From: an uncultured Coriobacteriaceae bacterium
GTDB lineage: Bacteria > Actinomycetota > Coriobacteriia > Coriobacteriales > Atopobiaceae
DNA length: 5,134 nt
Assembly: GCA_902772085.1 (NCBI GenBank)
Contig: CACXZL010000174.1
Span: 1 to 5,134, forward strand
Direction of reading: 5' to 3'
In this document: piece after piece, positions 1 to 4,107 of the stretch
Numbering within the stretch: the first letter of the stretch is position 1
Layout of the letters: the number at the start of each line of letters is the position of its first letter
The notes under the pieces: generated by a model
What the model was told of the DNA's origin: nothing
Database searches by the model: none
Seen by the model: only the letters and a program-made list of their open reading frames with translations
Translations under genes and position numbers: made by a program

Positions 1-107
1 GACGCGGCATCACGCTCAACGTCGCCGGCCCGCGCGAGAGCAAGACGCCCGGCACGTATGCCCTCACAAAGAAGGTCGTCGGGCTGCTGCTTGCAGATGG
101 CAAGTGA
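1..107 (+). CDS. Putative molybdenum carrier protein, C-terminal end (partial)
   Basis: The open frame (codons from base 3) enters from the left edge and stops with TGA at 105-107, leaving 34 visible residues. The visible part contains LNVAGPRESKTPGTY followed by a short amphipathic helix (ALTKKVVGLLLADGK). The N-V-A-G-P-R-x-S-K motif is the signature near the C-terminus of the putative molybdenum carrier family, a Rossmann-like fold related to the SLOG/lysine-decarboxylase-like group that is thought to bind a nucleotide or cofactor. The function of the family is weakly established, so molybdenum binding is a family label rather than something shown here. Everything N-terminal lies outside the window. 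No convincing terminator follows the stop on this strand. Confidence 0.72.
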   Translation, partial: RGITLNVAGPRESKTPGTYALTKKVVGLLLADGK

Positions 108-143
108 GGCTCGTCGGTTTTGCGTTGTAGCTCATGGCACTCA

Positions 144-204
144 ACGATTACCCGGTATAAGGTAGGTCTTTCCCACGCGGCGCCTGCCGTACATCATTAT
201 GCGT
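144..204 (-). pseudogene. Remnant of a P-loop ATPase (YGRRRVGKT motif)
   Basis: Read on the minus strand, this short stretch encodes QRIMMYGRRRVGKTYLI and then runs into PGNR and a stop at 141-143. YGRRRVGKT is the Walker A motif of the archaeal-type/DUF4143-associated ATPases (ATPase_2-like). In complete proteins it sits some 30-40 residues from the N-terminus and is followed by several hundred more residues. Here only about 16 recognisable residues survive. The upstream side ends at a 14-bp inverted repeat (211-254), and the downstream side is lost within a few codons of the motif. It is therefore a gene scrap. The family assignment rests on one motif, but a nine-residue match at the expected hydrophobic strand-P-loop-helix position is unlikely by chance. 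Confidence 0.5.
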
Positions 205-210
205 TGAAAG

Positions 211-254
211 TGTGACTGTGAACTTTTTGGCCGCGCCTGGAGTTCACAGTCACA
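211..254. repeat. Perfect 14-bp inverted repeat
   Basis: The left arm TGTGACTGTGAACT (211-224) and right arm AGTTCACAGTCACA (241-254) are exact reverse complements separated by 16 bases. The repeat lies exactly where the ATPase remnant loses its upstream sequence and directly beside a minus-strand terminator. It could be a palindromic intergenic repeat, an operator-like site or the trace of a small mobile element. The 8-mer TGTGAACT recurs in the arm of the long hairpin at 3842-3959. Confidence 0.7.
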
Positions 255-281
255 AAAACGCCCGCGCCACCGGCGGGGGCG
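254..281 (-). terminator. Rho-independent terminator, minus strand
   Basis: On the minus strand, a 10-bp GC-rich stem with one mismatch (259-268 pairing with 272-281) closes a 3-base loop and is followed at once by TTTTT (258-254). This is the standard form of an intrinsic terminator. It would end transcripts coming from the regulator/membrane-protein operon to the right. It sits about 40 bases past the stop of the unassigned open frame ending at 319. Confidence 0.6.
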
Positions 282-318
282 CTGTTTGCCGTGTACACTC
301 TCCGTCCCAAACGGGTAA

Positions 319-525
319 TCAGCCGGTGAAGGATGCGCGGGCATAATTGAGAACCGCGGCGGGGCCATCGCCCACAAAGCCACCAAGAGCGGCGCGAGCG
401 AGGACATCGTTGTCACGGGCATAGAGCTGCGCCGAGCGAAGCTTTGTCCCGCTGCGCAGTTGGCTTGTGGCGGTCGGCAGTTCCGAGAGGGGCTTGTTGG
501 CCTCCCGGCGCTCGACGCGAAGGCG
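319..525 (-). pseudogene. Unassigned 68-residue open frame, no start codon
   Basis: Directly after the TGA stop of the membrane-protein gene, the same minus-strand frame stays open for 68 codons to a TGA at 319-321. A good terminator lies about 40 bases further on. The residues read like protein (for example RREANKPLSELPTATSQL and AQLYARDNDVLARAALGGF), but there is no ATG or GTG start and no ribosome binding site. I do not recognise the family. It may be the C-terminal remnant of a lost gene, an in-frame extension cut off by a stop mutation in the membrane protein, or simply an open frame by chance in GC-rich DNA. The plus strand is also open here with higher GC at third codon positions, which weakens the case. 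Confidence 0.25.
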
Positions 526-930
526 TCAGTACTTCCTAGCCAAGACCATATAGGAGATCCAATACGCGGCCACGATCAGACCCACCGAACAGGAGAGCAC
601 GAGCTGGACCGTATGGCTTCCCAACGCCATGGCGACGACTGCCCCGACGCCCTCCACAACGACTGCCGCCACGAACGCCCACGACCTGCTCTTCATGCTC
701 AGGAACTCGTTTCGCTCGTCGTTGACCTCCGTATCGACCCTCTCCCGGTAGGCGGGGTCGGTCCTGAATCTGAGGTGTCGCACGACCTGCAGCACGCCGA
801 CGCAGGCGAGGGCGCCACCCATGCCGGCATAGAGCGAGGAGTCCAGCACCCCCGCGACGGACAACCCCACCAACGCGACGCCCACGACGACCCAAAGGAT
901 GCTCAGCACCAATTTTCCGTTGTTGTTCAT
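526..930 (-). CDS. Small four-helix membrane protein, partner of HTH regulator
   Basis: A 134-residue integral membrane protein. Hydrophobic segments lie near residues 7-29, 33-52, 84-104 and 107-130. A charged loop at about 51-83 contains the D-E-R-N motif (71-74), common in small membrane proteins encoded next to Cro-like regulators in Firmicutes and Actinobacteria. The ATG at 930-928 is chosen because GAGGAGG ends 7 bases upstream. The alternative GTG at 936-934, overlapping the regulator's stop, is too close to that site. The ribosome binding site lies inside the last codons of the regulator gene, so the two are translationally linked in one operon. No enzymatic motif is visible. A role in sensing or envelope stress, coupled to the regulator, is inference from gene order only. 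Translation ends with TGA at 526-528. Confidence 0.82.
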   Translation of the reverse strand: MNNNGKLVLSILWVVVGVALVGLSVAGVLDSSLYAGMGGALACVGVLQVVRHLRFRTDPAYRERVDTEVNDERNEFLSMKSRSWAFVAAVVVEGVGAVVAMALGSHTVQLVLSCSVGLIVAAYWISYMVLARKY

Positions 931-932
931 GG

Positions 933-1130
933 TCACTCCTCCTCGAATACGAAAACTTCCTCGATGGTCATCCCGAAGTACCGGGCGATTTTGTGCGCCA
1001 GCATGATGGAGGGGTTGTAGCGCCCGTTCTCAAGCGAGCTTATCGTCTGCCTCGACACTCCCATCGCTCGGGCCAGCTCCTCCTGCCGCACTCCTCTCGC
1101 CCTTCGCAGCACCTCGATCTTGTTCCTCAC
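933..1130 (-). CDS. Cro/CI-type (XRE) HTH transcriptional regulator
   Basis: A 65-residue single-domain DNA-binding protein, full length for the small Cro-like class. The HTH spans roughly residues 15-36: RQEELARAMGVS forms the first helix and turn, and RQTISSLENGR the recognition helix. It is followed by NPSIMLAHKIARYFGMTIEEVF, typical of the YgzD/Cro-like group. The GTG start at 1130-1128 is preferred over upstream ATG codons because AGGAGG (1145-1140) lies 7 bases before it and the family begins with M-x-N-x-I-x-x-L-R. It is the first gene of the operon, and its TGA at 933-935 lies two bases before the membrane protein's ATG. A 24-bp-arm dyad around its own promoter suggests it represses itself. 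That regulation is inferred, but the HTH call is firm. Confidence 0.93.
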   Translation of the reverse strand: MRNKIEVLRRARGVRQEELARAMGVSRQTISSLENGRYNPSIMLAHKIARYFGMTIEEVFVFEEE

Positions 1131-1145
1131 GCCATCACCTCCTAG

Positions 1146-1210
1146 GATGTAAAGTCTGCTTGTCATATTTGTACCACGTGCTCGGCAATATGTCAAGCGT
1201 ACTTTACATC
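1146..1210. promoter_or_regulatory. Large operator-like dyad, 24-bp arms
   Basis: The left arm 1146-1169 and right arm 1187-1210 are inverted copies matching at 21 of 24 positions, with a 17-base spacer that contains the palindrome CACGTG (1175-1180). The outer ten bases GATGTAAAGT/ACTTTACATC are exact, as are the inner GCTTG and CATATT blocks. The dyad brackets the operon promoter: the right arm covers the -35 box and the left arm overlaps the -10 box and the early transcribed region. The likely ligand is the adjacent HTH protein, binding as dimers on each arm. This is inference from position. Confidence 0.65.
1168..1196 (-). promoter_or_regulatory. Sigma-70-type promoter of the HTH/membrane operon
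   Basis: On the minus strand a perfect -35 box TTGACA (1196-1191) is followed after exactly 17 bases by TACAAA (1173-1168), a 4-of-6 match to the -10 box. The GTG start of the regulator lies about 38 bases beyond. Both boxes fall within or at the edge of the arms of the dyad at 1146-1210, so a protein bound there would block RNA polymerase. Confidence 0.7.
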
Positions 1211-1331
1211 CGGTAAGGCGACAGGAGAAGGGTCACCGAACCAACCATTGGAATAATGTCTCAAGTAGGATCTCCATTCCATATGCTATGGCTGGTGAAA
1301 AGGGCAGACTCATCTACAGAGGCGAATTGCC

Positions 1332-1518
1332 ATGTCGTTCGAGTATCTGCACCCAGAGCCAAGGGACACGTCCACCGTGTACACGCTGGACGAGATTGGA
1401 AGCATCATCATGTCCCTCGTCAGGGAGCGCGGGATGCTCTCCGCAAGCCTGTTTTGCAGCTACGCTCGGGGTGAGGCGACCCCCGAGTCCGACATAGACC
1501 TCGTCGTAGACAAGGGGC
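1332..1518 (+). pseudogene. Truncated MntA-type nucleotidyltransferase (antitoxin) fragment
   Basis: The first 62 codons encode an MNT-domain nucleotidyltransferase: TVYTLDEIGSIIMSLVRERG, then SYARGEATPESDIDLVVDKG. The family motif is G-S-x10-D-x-D; S43, D54 and D56 are present, but the glycine before the serine is cysteine (C42). MntA antitoxins AMPylate their HepT RNase toxin partner and are usually about 95-140 residues long. Here the similarity stops just after the catalytic aspartates near base 1518. The open frame that continues is antisense to a minus-strand pseudogene, so about half the domain is missing. No HepT gene (R-x4-6-H-x-Y) is present. AGAGG at 1318-1322, nine bases before the ATG, could be its ribosome binding site. 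The fragment is very likely inactive. Confidence 0.75.
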
Positions 1519-2217
1519 CCACACCAGTGAGACTACGGCGTTCACGGCCTTGGGATCGTTCTTATACGTATCCGAGACAAGAACGGCCTGCACATAGGAC
1601 AATGCCGACCGCCCAGCAAATGAGCGGAGATGTCATCGATCTTCACCCAATGCTTCCTGCACCCGATCTTTCCCGCGACGTTCGAGCTCCCGCCTTCAAG
1701 TCTTGCCGTGACCTCTCCCGTGCGGTCGTCTTTGACGTACCGGCACACGTAGACCGAGGTCTCCATATCGAGATGCAGAAAGAAGGTCACGTGGTCGATC
1801 CCGCTGCCGCCGGGATCGACCACCACGGCGTGTCCACCGGCCGCTTCGACAACTGCATTCACAGCCGCGCCATCGTAGCCCGCGGTATGGTAGTAATCCA
1901 TATCAGCGTGATCCGTACCGTTCTTCCAGTTGTTCTGGACGGCGAGGAGGGGTCGTCCGCAGTCCCAAACGTACACTTCCGCAGCCCATGTGCTGGGCAT
2001 CACGCACTTTCGGAGGTTTCGGCGCTTGCCAGTCGACTCAAGAGGCGTGAACGGTAATCGCAGGGCTGGTCCGCTCGCGCCTCTGGGGGTCGACGGGCAC
2101 ACCAAGCCGCCGTGGACACATACATTTTGCCAGCGCGTACGCAAATGCCGAGATTTCAGGCCGTCCCGCGTCCCAAGCATCGGCAGGTGCGTGCATTGTT
2201 CCAGCATATACATGGAC
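1519..2217 (-). pseudogene. Frameshifted minus-strand gene of unknown family
   Basis: Protein-like sequence runs on the minus strand in three pieces. From about 2217 to 2041 one frame reads PADAWDAGRPEISAFAYAL and then stops. From 2000 (ATG) to about 1610 another frame reads VYVWDCGRPLLAVQNNWKNG, DHADMDYYHTAGYDGAAVNA, HAVVVDPGGSGIDHVTFFLHLD and KIGCRKHWVKIDDISAHLLGG. From about 1605 to 1519 a third frame reads ALSYVQAVLVSDTYKNDPKAVNAVVSLVW and breaks off where the MntA fragment begins. Codon use in the middle piece is GC-rich at third positions, as in a real gene. The frame changes suggest at least one frameshift near 1605-1613 and another around 2000-2041. I do not recognise the family and see no catalytic motif. 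The middle piece alone (1542-2000) could in principle be expressed as about 152 residues, but it has no clear ribosome binding site. Confidence 0.45.
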
Positions 2218-2379
2218 ACCGAGTCCTCGGATGTGTCATTGCCTCCGTCCCCATGGCATCCCGTGCGTCCCCGTGGCATCGGAACCGCCTCGAAAGAGCC
2301 CTGTCGCAGTAGGATATCGTTCCTCGCGGCGTCCCCGACGGAGGAGTCAGAAAAGATTTTTATCCAACGAGCCGTGAGA

Positions 2380-2534
2380 GTGGTAACAAGTTCTGCGCTC
2401 GCAGCTAAATGCCCAGTTAGGCTTGCTTGAAAACCGGAATCGTTACCGTTTTGTAAAATACAAAGTGGTAACGATTCCGTTTCTGAAAACAGCCTAAGTG
2501 CGCGTTTGGCCAGGGGCATGCAACTTGTTACCAC
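2380..2534. repeat. 155-bp nested dyad, all arms centred on base 2457
   Basis: Four blocks of inverted repeat share one centre. The outer arms GTGGTAACAAGTT (2380-2392) and AACTTGTTACCAC (2522-2534) are exact. TTAGGCT (2417-2423) pairs with AGCCTAA (2491-2497). The arms CGGAATCGTTACC (2435-2447) and GGTAACGATTCCG (2467-2479) are exact, and TTTGTA/TACAAA (2450-2455, 2459-2464) flank a three-base centre. The intervening stretches have equal length on both sides but diverged sequence. The motif GTGGTAAC occurs at 2380-2387, 2465-2472 and, inverted, 2527-2534. The element could be a decayed palindromic mobile element (MITE-like), a multi-site operator or a recombination or replication site. Nothing nearby decides between these. 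Confidence 0.75.
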
Positions 2535-2868
2535 ATTGCGATAGGATACATGCGATATCCGCCTCGCCCCTTTTTCGTGCAACGCGCCCAGCGGAGGGGA
2601 GGCATTGCGCGGCGCCGATCGTGCGGGCCCCGTCGATCGGGCGCACGCCGTACCCGAGCAGCGCTCGCCGCGTCGAGGAGCTGCGCGCGGCGCGTCGCCC
2701 GGTCGATGGGGTTCGAACCGCCGACCACGAGGGCCTTGCCAAGGCGGCGGGGACGGCGGTCACGTGCCGAAACGACGCCAAGCCGTTCAGGTCGCTTCGA
2801 CGCGCGATTCAGCGACGGGCAAGCGTTGCGCCATCTCGGTGAACACGGCACGCCGGCGAAGAACGTGG
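2535..2868. other. Gene-free GC-rich stretch with small dyads
   Basis: I see no supportable gene here. Long open frames exist on both strands but are arginine-rich, low in conserved features and typical of GC-rich noncoding DNA. Several dyads occur in a row: 2612-2621 with 2634-2644 (one bulged base), the palindrome GGTTCGAACC (2710-2719) inside GGTCG...CGACC (2701-2726), and GCCTTG-C-CAAGGC (2733-2745). The GGTTCGAACC stretch resembles a tRNA T-loop, but no complete cloverleaf can be folded on either strand. Confidence 0.4.
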
Positions 2869-2886
2869 CGTATAGTGCGCTATACG
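2869..2886. promoter_or_regulatory. Dyad upstream of the Rpn gene, possible operator/-10 region
   Basis: The arms CGTATAG (2869-2875) and CTATACG (2880-2886) are exact inverted repeats around TGCG, ending 26 bases before the nuclease start codon. Each arm contains a TATA core: TATAGT at 2871-2876 is a 4-of-6 match to a -10 box. No good -35 box is visible 16-18 bases upstream. A promoter-overlapping operator fits the position best, but the binding protein is unknown. Confidence 0.4.
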
Positions 2887-2912
2887 GTTTCAGAAAAATG
2901 GAAAGGAGAGGC

Positions 2913-3806
2913 ATGGCGAAGGAGAACAAGGACGATGCGCGGGCGCAGGCGAGACCGCGGCTTACCAGCGGGTTCGTGTTTAAGAGCGTGTTCGGCGAGG
3001 AAGCCGACCTCACGCGCGAGCTGATCGAGCTCTCGCTGGAAAGAGGCATTTCCAACGTGGAGATCGTGCAGGGCGAGCGGGAGCTCGACGTCCTGCCCAG
3101 CTCCCGCGCGGGCAGGGTCGACGTATACGCCACGGACGCCGAGGGCAACGACTTCGACGTCGAGGTGCAGGCGGAGAGCGGCGGCAACGAGCTTTTGAGG
3201 GCGAGGCACTACCAGTCGCTCATGGACGCGACGAGGCTGCGCAAGGGCGAGGACGTCGAGAGGATCCGCGACAGCATCGTCGTGTTTGTCTGCGACTTCG
3301 ACCCGCTCGAGGGCGGGCTCAGCCGCTACGACCTGCGCACCGTCTGCCTGCAGACGGGAGAGCCAGTAGCAGACGGAAGGCGCATCGTGATGCTCAACGC
3401 AAGGGGACCTCTCGACGACGTGCCCGCCCCGCTCGCCGCGTTCCTGCGCCTCGTGGCTGGCCAGGAGGTCGAGGGAGACCCCTTCTGCGACCGCGTCAAT
3501 GCTATCATCGACCGCAAGGTCGCGGATCCCAAGTGGATGGAGGACTACATGACGTTCGAGGACGAGCTGGAGGCTGCGAGGCGCAACGCCGAGAAGCGCG
3601 GGATCGCCATCGGCGAGGAGCGAGGCGAGAAGCGCGGGATCGCCATCGGCGAGGAGCGAGGCGAGAAGCGAAAGGCCGTGGAGCTGGCGCTTAAGCTCGT
3701 GCGCAGCGGGGCCATGGCGCCGGAGGACGCCGCCGACTTCGCGGAGGTGGACCTCGCCGAGCTGGAGCACGAACTCGCCCGAGCCGACGAGGAGCCGGTG
3801 GGCTAG
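2913..3806 (+). CDS. Rpn-family recombination-promoting nuclease (PDDEXK)
   Basis: A 297-residue protein of the Rpn/PDDEXK_2 family, DNA endonucleases of the PD-(D/E)XK fold that promote RecA-independent recombination and in some cases act in phage defence. The N-terminus (LTSGFVFKSVFGEEADLT) is the usual family opening. The catalytic core is visible as RVDVY (D70) and DVEVQ (E84, Q86), followed by the conserved RARHYQSLMDA (96-106). The tail (about 217-255) is charged and repetitive, with two exact 12-residue units EKRGIAIGEERG, then a short acidic helical end. The ATG at 2913 is chosen because AAAGGAG (2902-2908) lies 4 bases before it and the family starts close to this point. An in-frame ATG at 2898 lacks such a site. 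The gene stands alone and complete, ending at TAG 3804-3806. All active-site residues are present, so it is probably functional. Confidence 0.9.
   Translation: MAKENKDDARAQARPRLTSGFVFKSVFGEEADLTRELIELSLERGISNVEIVQGERELDVLPSSRAGRVDVYATDAEGNDFDVEVQAESGGNELLRARHYQSLMDATRLRKGEDVERIRDSIVVFVCDFDPLEGGLSRYDLRTVCLQTGEPVADGRRIVMLNARGPLDDVPAPLAAFLRLVAGQEVEGDPFCDRVNAIIDRKVADPKWMEDYMTFEDELEAARRNAEKRGIAIGEERGEKRGIAIGEERGEKRKAVELALKLVRSGAMAPEDAADFAEVDLAELEHELARADEEPVG
3591..3670 (+). repeat. 36-bp tandem repeat inside the Rpn gene
   Basis: Two identical 36-bp units (3591-3626 and 3627-3662) are followed by 8 bases of a third (3663-3670). Each unit encodes EKRGIAIGEERG. Because the period is a multiple of three, gain or loss of a unit keeps the reading frame, so the helical tail can change length. 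Exact DNA identity points to recent duplication or ongoing slippage. Confidence 0.9.
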
Positions 3807-3841
3807 AGGGCGCGTCCGCTCCATCGCGTCAGTTCGCCAGC

Positions 3842-3959
3842 TACAGTTCACGCCCATGGCCCCTGCGCATGCCAGTAAGCAGCGACTCACGAAGTGAGCG
3901 AGCGAAGCGAGCGCGGAGCCGCTTGCTAACTGGCGCAGGGGCCATGGGTGTGAACTGTA
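3842..3959. repeat. Long hairpin: 27-bp arms after the Rpn gene
   Basis: The left arm 3842-3868 and right arm 3933-3959 are inverted copies matching at 26 of 27 positions; the one exception (G3852/T3949) would be a G-U pair in RNA. Inside, a weaker pairing continues (about 3872-3884 with 3919-3932), and a small hairpin CTCAC-GAA-GTGAG (3886-3898) is followed by GCGAGCGAAGCGAGCGC. No T-run follows on either strand, so it is not a standard intrinsic terminator, though such a structure 35 bases after the nuclease stop may still end or stabilise the transcript. Palindromic intergenic repeat is the other reading. Confidence 0.75.
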
Positions 3960-3969
3960 ACGTACGCCA

Positions 3970-3984
3970 GGGAGAGGTTCTCCC
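3970..3984. repeat. Short hairpin GGGAGA-GGT-TCTCCC
   Basis: A perfect 6-bp stem (3970-3975 with 3979-3984) closes a 3-base loop between the long hairpin and the dyad at 3992-4015. On its own it is minor, but it adds to a run of three structured elements in a 175-base stretch between the nuclease and the ATPase-like gene. Confidence 0.45.
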
Positions 3985-3991
3985 AGGGGAC

Positions 3992-4015
3992 GGTTCTTTA
4001 TTTCTATAAAGAACC
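3992..4015. repeat. Perfect 10-bp hairpin, REP-like
   Basis: GGTTCTTTAT (3992-4001) and ATAAAGAACC (4006-4015) are exact reverse complements around the loop TTCT. The preceding context GGGGAC-GGTTCTTTAT resembles palindromic repeats that I associate with REP elements in several bacteria; that resemblance is from memory and unchecked. It could also act as an operator or transcript hairpin ahead of the gene starting at 4108. A weak -10-like TAGAAT follows at 4026-4031 without a good -35 box. Confidence 0.6.
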
Positions 4016-4107
4016 AAGGCTGTTGTAGAATGAAGAAAATGGAAGGGATAGCGCATAGATGAAGCGTCATCAGGACTAGGCCTTAAGGGCAACGAGGTAA
4101 ACACGAG

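Noticed and set aside
319..1020. Long plus-strand open frame opposite the HTH/membrane operon
   Set aside because: From about 526 on it is antisense to two well-supported genes, is histidine/aspartate-rich like a mirror frame, and has no ribosome binding site. The part at 340-460 reads a little like protein but matches nothing I know.
1288..1497. Plus-strand frame beginning MAGEKGRLIYRGELP
   Set aside because: It overlaps the recognisable MntA fragment in another frame, has no clear ribosome binding site, and turns into low-quality residues after about 15 codons.
1519..2057. Continuation of the MntA frame to 241 residues
   Set aside because: After codon 62 similarity to the nucleotidyltransferase ends and the sequence is the antisense of minus-strand coding-like DNA.
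1542..2582. A single 346-residue minus-strand gene
   Set aside because: Only the part below base 2000 looks coding in this frame. The upstream half crosses the 155-bp dyad and a region where another frame reads better, so the length is accidental.
2690..2760. tRNA gene suggested by GGTTCGAACC and a TTGCCAA/TTGGCAA loop
   Set aside because: The T-stem bases do not pair on either strand, the anticodon stem pairs in only three of five positions, the variable spacing is wrong and no acceptor stem can be found.
2550..2912. Extending the Rpn protein upstream to ATG 2550
   Set aside because: The extra 121 residues are arginine-rich and unlike the family, while ATG 2913 has a good ribosome binding site and begins where family members begin.
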